The notes beneath the pieces are model-generated. The model did not search any database and was not told the origin of the DNA. It saw nothing but the letters and a program-made list of their open reading frames with translations. Positions 1 to 8,298 of a stretch of DNA of 13,879 nucleotides are shown here, piece after piece. The stretch is from Stramenopiles sp. TOSAG23-6 (Eukaryota; Sar). Where the stretch lies: assembly GCA_900128565.1 (NCBI GenBank), contig LT636155.1, forward strand, positions 1-13,879. The letters run 5' to 3'. Both the position numbers and the translations under genes were made by a program. The number at the start of each line of letters is the position of its first letter. Within the stretch, counting starts at the first letter, position 1.

Positions 1-196
1 AAAAATTAATTTAAAAAAAAAAAGTTTTTTTTTTTTTTTTTTTATATTTTTATTTTTTTTATTTTTTTTATTTTTTAAACCAAAAAAAAAAAAAAAAAAA
101 ATTTAAAATAAAAAAAAAAAAAAAAAAATTAATTTAAAAAAAAAAAGTTTTTTTTTTTTTTTTTTATATATTTATATTTTTTATATTTTTTATATT
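1..196. repeat. AT-only satellite-like repeat at the window edge
   Basis: The segment is almost pure A/T. A block of TTAATTT, then an A-run, a G and a T-run begins near position 1. It recurs about 123 bp later, near 124, so this looks like two copies of an AT-rich tandem repeat. No gene is visible. Homopolymer length here may be unreliable. Confidence 0.5.
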
Positions 197-835
197 TTGT
201 ACCATACAAAAAAAACAAACAAACATTTTCGCATACTATATTTTTGCACACTATATGATGCCACAGTTGCTCTGTATCGAAAGAAAAAAAAGTTTTCATT
301 TGAATTTACAATTTCATTAACTTGGCGGTTAATTAACCCTAACCCTAACCTAAGAAATATTGCTGAAAGTGGAACTTTTCATCGTACTTCAAGATTTAAA
401 GGGTTACTCATCGACTCGAGATGGAAAAAAAATCCTGAAGCAGTCAAACATGAAACCCCTAACCCTAGTAATACAGAAAATACAAAAATACAAAAACAAC
501 AAAAACAACAAAAAATACAAAAACATATAACAGGTATGTCAGGAACAATTTTTTTTCCTGAAGTGAATTGCGATGAGCTAGGGTTAGGGTTAGGAGTACT
601 GGACAAAACTCAAAAAAATCAAAAAAATCAAAAAAATCAAAAGAGTCCAAAACATTCAAAAAAAAAAAAAAAGATAATTTTTGATGCAACTACATTCAAG
701 CTCTTGAATACAAAAAATGTTGAGTATTGTGAAGAATTTCAAGAAACACATAAACAAATTAGAAATTCACTTCAAAATACAATATCAAAATCAGTACAAA
801 TATTTTATTCAAAATTTTGTGAATTTGTGGAATAA
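197..835 (+). CDS. doubtful lysine/asparagine-rich ORF, 212 codons
   Basis: A 212-codon open frame, notable in such AT-rich DNA because stops should be frequent. I do not recognise it. It has two low-complexity Lys/Gln/Asn stretches (around residues 97-110 and 138-160). Telomere motifs are read in frame on both sides, giving Asn-Pro repeats near residue 48 and Gly-Leu repeats near residue 128. The last 28 residues lie in the first copy of an 82-bp tandem duplication, which supplies the stop codon. A possible splice donor (GTATGT) lies at 533. The true start, and even whether this is coding, cannot be decided. It could be part of a spliced gene or non-coding. Confidence 0.3.
   Translation: MYHTKKTNKHFRILYFCTLYDATVALYRKKKKFSFEFTISLTWRLINPNPNLRNIAESGTFHRTSRFKGLLIDSRWKKNPEAVKHETPNPSNTENTKIQKQQKQQKIQKHITGMSGTIFFPEVNCDELGLGLGVLDKTQKNQKNQKNQKSPKHSKKKKKIIFDATTFKLLNTKNVEYCEEFQETHKQIRNSLQNTISKSVQIFYSKFCEFVE
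334..353 (+). repeat. interstitial telomere motif (CCCTAA)
   Basis: Two full CCCTAA units followed by a degenerate third (CCTAA). The motif lies inside the doubtful first ORF, where it reads as Asn-Pro repeats. Confidence 0.75.
456..468 (+). repeat. interstitial telomere motif (CCCTAA)
   Basis: About two CCCTAA units, in the same strand orientation as the copy at 334. Confidence 0.65.
578..595 (+). repeat. interstitial telomere motif (TTAGGG)
   Basis: Roughly two and a half TTAGGG units in the opposite orientation to the two copies upstream. Confidence 0.75.
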
Positions 836-913
836 ACAAATTAGAAATTCACTTCAAAGTACAATATCGAAATCAGTACAAATATTTTATTCAAAATTTT
901 GTGAATTTGTGGA
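750..913 (+). repeat. 82-bp tandem duplication, two copies
   Basis: Positions 750-831 and 832-913 are the same 82-bp unit head to tail, with only two differences (A to G near 858 and 869). The match runs a further 5 bases past the second copy. Each copy ends with the same Phe-Val-Glu-stop codons. Because 82 is not a multiple of three, the second copy is out of frame with the first. The high identity points to a recent duplication. Confidence 0.9.
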
Positions 914-1041
914 ATAAATTAAATAATATGTCTCTTTTTAGGCTCTTTTTTTTTTAGGCTCTTTTTGGAGTTCTAAAAATTTAATGGTTTTTTTTTTTTT
1001 TTTTCATTCATAAATTTGAAATTGAAGATTTTTCGAAATTC

Positions 1042-1057
1042 TAACCCTAACCCTAGG
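1042..1057 (+). repeat. telomere box upstream of the 1163 gene
   Basis: Two CCCTAA units about 105 bp upstream of the ATG. In plants, short telomere-like boxes in promoters bind Myb-type telobox proteins. A similar role here would be inference. Confidence 0.7.
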
Positions 1058-1122
1058 AGGGAGGGACTCTCGCGAAACGAAAAGATACGGACCTCTGAGA
1101 GAGAGATCTCGATCACGTTGTG

Positions 1123-1149
1123 TACAATTTCAATACTTTTGAAATTGTA
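1123..1149 (+). promoter_or_regulatory. perfect 11-bp hairpin just before the ATG at 1163
   Basis: TACAATTTCAA (1123-1133) and TTGAAATTGTA (1139-1149) are exact reverse complements around a 5-nt loop. The hairpin ends 13 nt before the start codon, so if transcribed it lies in the 5' leader. Confidence 0.55.
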
Positions 1150-1162
1150 TCTTCTTTAGAGG

Positions 1163-2415
1163 ATGAATATGTCCAATTCTCCACGGCGACGTACTGTAAA
1201 GGATGCTAGATATAGAACAACTCTTGCCGCTCCTGGTGTTTTTTCTAAAATAAACACGTCCAAGGATTACAAAACAATGCCAATTGTAAGCAAGGGGAAC
1301 CTCGTTGGCTCATTGATAGAGTCTTGTTTAGCTCATTCTTCTTCGGCGAGTTCTCCAATAGAATCGATCAGATGTACCAACACAACAGGTACATCGGACG
1401 ATTCAACGAAAAATATTACATATTCGGGTAACCCACGTGATTTTTTTAAAACAAAAGAAGCTACTATTTACAACGGACAAAAAACACAAAGAAAGCATCT
1501 TCTTCGTAAAGCACCGGAAGAACCAGTGACTGAGTTCTTCATACATCNAAAAAAAANCCGTANTTGNCCGTATTATAACACCGAATCAGCATTATCTACA
1601 ACATAACGAAATATCTACAGAGTCATATCCTCCACATCCATATCCGTCTGATTGTGTAGGTAGTGAGTTCACAGAGAAAATCCATAAAATGGAAACGAAA
1701 TTATTTTTAGAAACTCAGAAACGACTCAAACTTCGAAAGTCTCTTTTAGAAAAATTAGATACGAAATTTCCTACTATTGATATATGTGATGTACATAACG
1801 AGGATACAATTCAGTATAATGATAAATTGCAATCTGTAGGAAATTGTTTTGAAATGAAAAATATTGAAGCCCCAATGTGCATTGGTGAAACCTTGACCGT
1901 AATGAGTGATGAAAAAACAAAATTTAAAAATGAAAATTTCAATATTGTTGATACTATTGTTGATAATATTGTTGATAATACTATTGATAATGAAATCAAT
2001 ATCAGCAGCAACAATAGTAACAATACTAATATGAATTCAGTTGAATACAAAAAGTGTATAGTAGAAGATGNAACANTNAATGNAAAAAAAAAAANANTTA
2101 NAAAATGNANTTACAGATTTATTATTGACACGAAAAAACGTACAAGAAGCATCTGGACAATTAAACCTTTCTCAAACGAAATTAAGACAATTAGAAAACG
2201 AACTTTTTAAAATGTTATCTCTTTGTAGATGCATTGATGGAACAAACTTGAAATCTATCAATGAGCTTTCTGAATTGATCCAAGAGCCAATCAAAAGACA
2301 TTTTTCTGGATATGATAATTTGGTTTTTATGTACGTTTTTTTTTTTTNTTTTTCATACGAAATGTTGTACCTAACCAAACAAAAAAAATAGACCTTTTCT
2401 TTCAGTATGATATGA
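1163..2415 (+). CDS. unrecognised coiled-coil protein, frame disturbed at ambiguous bases
   Basis: Three consecutive open segments (from 1163, from about 1570, and from about 2105 to 2330) read as one protein. The frame moves by one nucleotide at each of two A-rich blocks containing n (1547-1567 and 2071-2109). This is best explained by base-calling errors rather than a broken gene. The N-terminus is basic and Ser/Thr-rich. The middle has a coiled-coil-like Lys/Leu stretch (1689-1760) and an Asp/Asn/Ile repeat (about 1940-2040). The end has a Gln/Leu/Glu-rich helix (about 2125-2215). A donor GTACGT at 2331, CTAAC at 2371 and an acceptor after CTTTCAG at 2405 define an intron. Splicing gives a very short last exon with stop TGA at 2413. 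I do not recognise the family. Confidence 0.5.
2354..2376 (+). repeat. palindromic intron element with CCTAACC, copy 1
   Basis: A variant of the TACGAAATTTCGTA palindrome followed by CCTAACC. It lies in the intron 2331-2405, after a T-run. CTAAC ends 30 nt before the acceptor AG. In RNA of the sense strand, the C-to-T change in the right arm still allows a G-U pair. Confidence 0.7.
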
Positions 2416-2418
2416 TGG

Positions 2419-2485
2419 ATGTTTCATGATACTTACTTTTTATTTTTATTCTTTTTTTTTTTTTTTTTTTTTTTTCATGAAACAT
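2419..2485 (+). terminator. inverted repeat bracketing a long T-run after the 1163 gene
   Basis: ATGTTTCATGA (2419-2429) and TCATGAAACAT (2475-2485) are exact reverse complements, separated by 45 nt that are mostly T. The structure starts 4 nt after the proposed stop codon. It could fold in the 3' UTR and mark a 3' end. The function is inferred. Confidence 0.35.
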
Positions 2486-2571
2486 TTTGTATGAAAATGT
2501 GTTGCTAATTGTATATATATATTTTTTTTAAATATTTTTTTTTACACAACATTCAAGACAAATTAAAAAAA

Positions 2572-3369
2572 ATGTCAGAATTATTCCTACCTACACCGTT
2601 AGAAAAGACATTTCAAGACGCTCTCAAACGAACAACTAGAACAAATTCAAATAATTCAAATAATACAAATAATACAAATAATACAAATAATACAAATAAT
2701 ACAAATTGTCTTTTAAAAAAAGATGTACAATTACTACACCAAGAAGATAAAGAAAGTATACAATATAATAATAATAATAATAATGATGATTATCCTACAG
2801 ATTTCAACCATCAAAAACATCTCTATTATAAAAAAGATGTAAATAAAGTGATACATAGCCATTCCAATAGTAACCCTAATCCTACTCCTAACGAATTCGA
2901 AAGATGGTCAAAACATGATTTGAGAGATTTGGTTTGTTTTCAACAACAAAAACAACAAAAACAACAAAAACAACAACAACACAAAAACAATGATTATAAA
3001 AAAGTGAAAAAAAAAAACGAAAACACTCAAAACACTCAAATGTTTTTTGAAAATAAATTCAAAAAAGCGTCAATTTATGGAATATATAAACGATATATTG
3101 TATCTGAACCACCAAAGCAACCAACAAGTACAACAAATACTGTCTGTGTGGAATGTCCAGATGGGGAATTTTTCATGCTAGGCATCTACCACTCGTCTGA
3201 AGGGCACCGACCTTTTGAAGAAATAAATGCTTTTGAAGGGAAAATGGTTGAAGTAATTGGTGTAAAGCATTCAGCCACACCACCAAATTATTATGATAAA
3301 TATGATATCTTGGCAAAAATTACACCTTATATATCAGATTTTACTATAATGGAACATCGAACAGTATAA
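2572..3369 (+). CDS. Asn/Gln-rich protein with an unrecognised C-terminal domain, 265 aa
   Basis: The chosen start is the ATG at 2572, in an A-rich context just after a splice-acceptor-like ACATTCAAG. The open frame upstream is mere T-run translation. Residues 1-20 are a plain acidic/basic segment. Residues 25-45 are Asn/Thr repeats, 66-72 poly-Asn and about 124-137 Gln/Lys repeats. A telomere-like run (2871-2892) reads as Asn-Pro. The last 100 residues are a compact, ordinary-composition domain. It has hydrophobic strands around a Cys-Val-Glu-Cys motif, then PFEEI, FEGKMVEVIGV, a TPP motif and a terminal PYISDF. This looks like a small beta-barrel, possibly OB-like, but I cannot name the family. 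Low-complexity inserts of this type are common in AT-rich protist proteins. Confidence 0.7.
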   Translation: MSELFLPTPLEKTFQDALKRTTRTNSNNSNNTNNTNNTNNTNNTNCLLKKDVQLLHQEDKESIQYNNNNNNDDYPTDFNHQKHLYYKKDVNKVIHSHSNSNPNPTPNEFERWSKHDLRDLVCFQQQKQQKQQKQQQHKNNDYKKVKKKNENTQNTQMFFENKFKKASIYGIYKRYIVSEPPKQPTSTTNTVCVECPDGEFFMLGIYHSSEGHRPFEEINAFEGKMVEVIGVKHSATPPNYYDKYDILAKITPYISDFTIMEHRTV

Positions 3370-3889
3370 TATCGTGTACAATTTCAAATTAGAAAATAAA
3401 AAAAATATGAAAAAATATAATGATGTCGTGTTTTCTTTCACTCTACGTCTAGGGTTAGGGTTTATCAGTACTCATTTAGTATTAGGGTTAGGGTCGCTAG
3501 ATATACTATATATTAAATATTTTTTTGGCAGTGACTCTTTCATTGTTTTGTTGTTTTGTATACGATTGAATAGACTAGTATATTCATAGTGACTTGCTCT
3601 TACACAACTATAAAGACTATACAGTAATAAAAGTTTAAAAAAAAATTCAAAAAAAAAAAAAAAATTTTAAATTAAAAACATAAAAATTTTGAATTAATTT
3701 TTTTTTATTTTAAACTCCTCGGAGACACATCTTTGTCACCTTGGTAGAAATAAAAAAGTATAAACTTGTCTATATAGTATCTTTCAAAATTGTGTTTGGG
3801 CTAATCTTGCACATTATAGAACACATCAATTTGAAGCTACCCCACGATATTTTAAAAAACACACGAAAATCAGTGTCAATTCTTTCTAA
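3370..3889. other. convergent intergenic region with two telomere boxes
   Basis: It lies between the 3' ends of the 2572 gene (+) and cyclin B (-). It holds two TTAGGG pairs (3449-3463 and 3482-3493) and a series of A and T runs (3625-3715) that could serve polyadenylation on either strand. A 71-codon ORF at 3374-3589 reads through the telomere boxes and has no protein-like features, so I treat the whole stretch as non-coding. Confidence 0.5.
3449..3494 (+). repeat. pair of interstitial telomere boxes (TTAGGG)
   Basis: Two copies of TTAGGGTTAGGG-type sequence, at 3449-3463 and 3482-3493, in the same orientation, separated by 18 nt. CTAG occurs at the start of the first and shortly after the second. 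Confidence 0.75.
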
Positions 3890-4990
3890 TTACTTTGAAA
3901 GATTCTTCGCATAGGGTACAAGAGCCACACGTAAAAACTTTGAAGATGTGTATTTCTTTCTGACGGCCTGCAAATTAGATTTCGTGTTTAAGATATGTTC
4001 CTTAATTTTATCTGCACAAGTTTGCAGTTCACTGGCTTTGTATCTGGAGTACCTTTCGAGTGTAGGTGTCCACGATTGAGTTTGATTATTTGCTTTAAGC
4101 GCGAGATGTACGCAAGCAGCGGCAATTGTTGACGGAAGGAAACGAAGCATACCATATTCTTGCATCGTTCGCTCACAAAAGAAATGAGCAAGTTTATCGG
4201 TAGTATTGTCACACTTTGCAGCCTTGATGAATCTTTTAAGGAAGCAGATTGGCGTTGGAACAGTCAACTCAAAGCCGAGAGTGTTCAAGACGAGACTTTC
4301 CATTTGTAATATTTGGTCGCGTTTATAAGCTCTGTCGGTGATGTATACAAAATCGCGCACTTCAGGAAAGTAGATTTCTTCATACTTTGATGCAAGTAAC
4401 ATACACGTGACACCAACGAGTTGAAGACGTTGCCGAGCGACGACTTTTCGTTCGAGGAACCTATCGATAAGGTTGACAGTAAGAAAGAGCGTCTCGGGCA
4501 TGAGTTTAAATTTGAGGTGAACTTCAACGAGCCAATCGACAAGAATAGCACGCATCTTTTCGTTGATATGCGGTTGATCTTTCATATACGTAGGAGAAGG
4601 ACCATTGCGCGATTCAATTTTACGAAAGTAAGCAAAGATATCGTTGACATACTCCGTAACGGCTTGAGGGTTTGAACGATCTCCGGCGTCAATATCGTGA
4701 ACATTAGTTCTGTGCTTGTTCAAATGAAGGTGCTTCACTTGCTCGTTAAAGTACGCATCGGACTCACCTGTTGGCTTCTTTACCACGTCCACTTCAGGTT
4801 TTGTACGAAGGGAAGGTTTCTTTACCCCTGGTTTAACACCGGCTAAAGAAGCTGATTTGTCGGAACCAACCTTGTTCGTAATGTCACGAAGACCTCCTCC
4901 ACGGCGAGTGGAAACTCCAGCTTTTCCCATCATTACTTCGTTTGCATGAGAGCGAGTATTATGTTGGTAAACATCAGTTGAAGAGTACAT
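3890..4990 (-). CDS. G2/mitotic cyclin B, 366 aa
   Basis: A B-type cyclin, the regulatory subunit that activates Cdk1 for entry into mitosis. I chose the ATG at 4990. The open frame continues upstream to 5239, but there it translates a repeat element and lacks cyclin-like sequence. A destruction-box-like segment lies at residues 30-40, with GLRDITNK and the Arg four places before the Leu instead of three. The N-terminal cyclin box carries MRAILVDWLVEVHLKFKL (146-163), LIDRFL and ASKYEEIYFPEV. The C-terminal cyclin fold follows, with FLPSTIAAACVHLA. The gene has no introns and the length is near the usual 350-450. It is divergent from eIF4E, with about 415 bp between the two start codons. The stop is at 3890-3892. 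Confidence 0.95.
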   Translation of the reverse strand: MYSSTDVYQHNTRSHANEVMMGKAGVSTRRGGGLRDITNKVGSDKSASLAGVKPGVKKPSLRTKPEVDVVKKPTGESDAYFNEQVKHLHLNKHRTNVHDIDAGDRSNPQAVTEYVNDIFAYFRKIESRNGPSPTYMKDQPHINEKMRAILVDWLVEVHLKFKLMPETLFLTVNLIDRFLERKVVARQRLQLVGVTCMLLASKYEEIYFPEVRDFVYITDRAYKRDQILQMESLVLNTLGFELTVPTPICFLKRFIKAAKCDNTTDKLAHFFCERTMQEYGMLRFLPSTIAAACVHLALKANNQTQSWTPTLERYSRYKASELQTCADKIKEHILNTKSNLQAVRKKYTSSKFLRVALVPYAKNLSK

Positions 4991-5406
4991 GATCAGATTA
5001 AATGAAGCTGGGGTAAGACGGAGAAAGACGAAGGAGAAGAAAGCGAACTCAACAGTTGTTTTTGTTTTGTGTGTTTGAAGTTTTGAGGAGTAGAAAAGGA
5101 TACTGTTGTTGAGCGGCAAAATACATTTGAATTTTGAGGGATTTGTATACGAAATTTTCGTACCTAAAGCCAGACAAACCTGCTGCGCGCCAACGTGACG
5201 ATCATATTTTTGAGATTCCCGCTTACTTTGATTTTCCAAAATTTTGAGGAGTCAGTGCTCCGATTTTATTTAGGTACAAAAATTTCGTATACATTTGACC
5301 ACGAGTTCGACACACACAACATGATTTCTCTGCTTTGCGTCTTCTTCGCCAGTTGCCTCGTCAAAAGTCAACACAATCAAACTATCCGCATTGATCATAT
5401 TTTGCG
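4991..5406. promoter_or_regulatory. divergent promoter region, cyclin B and eIF4E
   Basis: About 415 bp between two divergent start codons must hold both promoters. The central part is a 148-bp element with 24-bp inverted ends (5145-5292). The cyclin side has a purine-rich strand around 5010-5045. I see no clear TATA box. Confidence 0.6.
5145..5292. mobile_element. MITE-like element with 24-bp inverted ends
   Basis: The left end (5145-5168) and right end (5269-5292) are reverse complements over 24 bp with one mismatch. Each contains the TACGAAATTTTCGTA-type palindrome and ends inward with CCTAAA. The four bases ATTT flank both outer edges (5141-5144 and 5293-5296), consistent with a short target-site duplication. 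There is no coding capacity. The arms match the intron palindromes seen elsewhere in the window, except that the last C of CCTAAC is A. It could instead be a symmetrical pair of promoter elements serving the two divergent genes. Confidence 0.5.
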
Positions 5407-6371
5407 ATGGTAGCTACCGATAGCACTGAAGGTGATTGGTCTACAATGACCAAATGTGGCCGAACACGCCAGATTACACCTGAGGGTTCTCCAAAACATA
5501 AATTGGAGTGCAAGTGGTCTTTTTGGTACGATGCAAAAAACGCGCAACGTGGGAAAGTTTCATGGCAACGCAACATGGAAAATTTAGGTTCATTTGATAC
5601 TGTAGAAGACTTTTGGTGTCACTATGTACATATGCGCAAGCCAAGTACAATGCCAACTGATAGTAATTACTACTGCTTTCGTAATGGGCTCTTTCCTGCG
5701 TGGGAAACCTTCCCAGGCGGTGGTTGTTGGATCCTCAAGGTAAAGAAAAGTCCAGGTGTTCTCAATACACTCTGGCAAAATCTTTTGTTTGCTCTAATTG
5801 GTATGTTTTATTTCAAATTATAACTAGTATTGAGTTTTGTTTTTCTCTTTGTACAGATTGTATCATGTTGTTTGTGTGGCGTTTTTTCTTTCATTACCTA
5901 TGAATGAGGTAATTTCTTCTTTTCTTTGATTTCTTTGATTTCTTTGATTTCTTTGATTCATGAGTGATGTGAAATATTTGGACGAGACGGAAAAACCCGG
6001 TGGTCGCCAATCTCTAAGAAGTACTGACATGTTTGAATCATTCTTTTTTTTACTTTTGATTATTTTCTATAATCAACGTTCTTTATTATTACTATTACTT
6101 TGATGAAATTATGTTGTGTACTAGAATGAATTCATCATACAATTATGAACCAATAGTCCAAAATTAATTATAAATATAGTTATACTCACTTTATATGATG
6201 ACAACCTTGATACATATTAAACACAATACAGGCGAGATATTTGAAGAACCAGCAGTTGTTGGTTGTATGCTTGCTGCTAGAGGTCGGTTCGATGTTATTT
6301 CAGTTTGGAATAATAATCCAATTGCAAATACGAGATTTGAAATTGGAGAAGTATTGAAAAGTGTCCTACAG
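5407..6371 (+). CDS. eukaryotic translation initiation factor 4E, exons 1 and 2
   Basis: The mRNA cap-binding protein of the eIF4F complex. Exon 1 is 5407-5800. Intron 1 is 5801-6231 (GTATGT to ATACAG). Exon 2 is 6232-6371, and a second GTATGT donor follows at 6372. The join restores LFALIGEIFEEPAVVG in frame, giving 178 codons so far. Visible motifs are KWSFWYDAKN (36-45), the cap-stacking Trp in VSWQRNM (W53), TVEDFW on the eIF4G-binding face (W70) and the second cap Trp-Glu pair (W99-E100). RGRFDVISVW (148-157) is also present. Compared with human eIF4E, the phosphate-contacting Arg of GGRW is Cys107, and the Lys before IAIW is Val153, while R148 is kept. The C-terminal 25-40 residues lie in at least one further exon, described separately. 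Confidence 0.93.
5921..5956 (+). repeat. four tandem copies of TTTCTTTGA
   Basis: Exact 9-bp microsatellite repeats directly upstream of the snoRNA terminal stem, within eIF4E intron 1. Confidence 0.9.
5955..6039 (+). ncRNA. box C/D snoRNA, predicted guide for 18S rRNA 2'-O-methylation
   Basis: A C box GTGATGT (5964-5970, one base off RUGAUGA) and a D box CTGA (6024-6027) are 53 nt apart. They are flanked by a terminal stem. CATG 5959-5962 pairs with CATG 6028-6031, and GATT 5955-5958 pairs with AATC 6036-6039 across a small bulge. Ending one nucleotide before the D box is CTCTAAGAAGT (6012-6022). It is an exact 11-nt antisense to ACUUCUUAGAG, a universally conserved segment of small-subunit rRNA near its 3' domain. 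By the D+5 rule, the target is the second U of ACUU. From memory this equals human 18S Um1442, guided by SNORD61. The island is richer in G/C than the surrounding intron. The internal D'/C' boxes are not clear. Confidence 0.8.
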
Positions 6372-6540
6372 GTATGTTCCATAGATAGTCTACATTTTTT
6401 TTTACATTCAACATTCGAAATGTGTTTTTTTAGTTGTATTGTTGTATACCATACGGTAACAATGATGTTTCACAACATTTCGTGTTTTTTTTTTTCACAA
6501 ATTGTATAAAAATCCAAATCTTTAATACCTGTCCCAGCAG

Positions 6541-6610
6541 ACACTGGATAAGCTTGAAGTAATTGATACATATTTTTTCGTTTTGAGTAAATTGCTTCAT
6601 ACATTTATTT

Positions 6611-6635
<25 letters not shown>
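6541..6635 (+). CDS. possible terminal exon(s) of eIF4E
   Basis: After the exon 2 donor at 6372, the first workable acceptor is CCCAGCAG (6537 or 6540). It continues in phase as TLDKLEVIDTYFFVL, similar in pattern to the family's LxxxxKIEYxxH strand. The frame is open to 6801 through A-run translation. A 32-nt GT-AG segment (6587-6618) would instead give a stop TGA at 6633. The real 3' end is unresolved. The same DNA, on the other strand, would be the 3' exon of the rhodanese gene. Confidence 0.4.
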
Positions 6636-7865
<1,230 letters not shown>

Positions 7866-8298
7866 ATAAGAATGATTAAAATATGCTGAAGATACAAAGA
7901 TAATAAGACAAGTGAAGCAATGTAGATATTAAAAGTGACGTCTCCTACAGAGTATTCAATATATTCAATTCAATATTGTATACTTTTCTTCTACTAACTT
8001 AAAGTCTACGATTTTTTTATTGAACTGAACCCTAAATTAAACCCTAACCCTAGCTTTTTTTTTGAAATGTCTGATATCAGAAATTGTATTACGTATTACG
8101 TAGTATATACTAGTACTGCACTTACCATCTACATTATTTCAATCTAGATGATATATAATATGAAAAGAAAAACATCATGTAAAAGAAATCATCCATGTAA
8201 AAAAAAAATTGTTTATTTCTTTTCATCATTCACTCGAATTGTTTTTTTTACTATGAAAATTCGTAACAATTTTTTATTTCCTAATTTTCATGTTATAT
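7866..8298. promoter_or_regulatory. upstream region of the rhodanese gene
   Basis: The region lies between the rhodanese start and the AP-1 sigma stop. It contains a telomere box (8028-8053), the palindrome CTGATATCAG (about 8070-8079), direct ATTACGT repeats (about 8088-8101) and A/T runs. It must hold the rhodanese promoter and the AP-1 sigma 3' end. No gene is visible. Confidence 0.45.
8028..8053 (+). repeat. telomere box upstream of the rhodanese gene
   Basis: CCCTAA once, then AACCCTAACCCTAG, about 165-190 bp upstream of the rhodanese ATG. Confidence 0.7.

Larger units (their letters stand above)
918..1162. promoter_or_regulatory. putative promoter and 5' leader of the 1163 gene
   Basis: This stretch holds a repeated TTTTTAGGCTCTTTTT block (about 935-966), a T-run and a TTCGAAATTC motif next to a telomere box (1042-1057). 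A relatively GC-rich purine stretch follows (1056-1115), then a perfect hairpin (1123-1149) 13 nt before the ATG. The composition differs sharply from the AT runs around it, as expected of a promoter. The role is inferred from position only. Confidence 0.4.
5801..6231 (+). other. eIF4E intron 1, snoRNA host intron
   Basis: A GT-AG intron of 431 nt. It has an alternative acceptor-like TTTGTACAG ending at 5856. It also has a 7-bp hairpin (5893-5899 with 5907-5913), four copies of the 9-mer TTTCTTTGA (5921-5956) and a box C/D snoRNA (5955-6039). It is the only long intron here without the palindromic element. Confidence 0.85.

Noticed and set aside
4421-4675. 84-codon plus-strand ORF within cyclin B
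   Set aside because: It is antisense to a strongly conserved cyclin box and has no independent protein features.
4991-5239. N-terminal extension of cyclin B to 5239
   Set aside because: The extra 83 residues translate one arm of the inverted-repeat element and polypurine sequence. The downstream ATG gives a normal cyclin B length.
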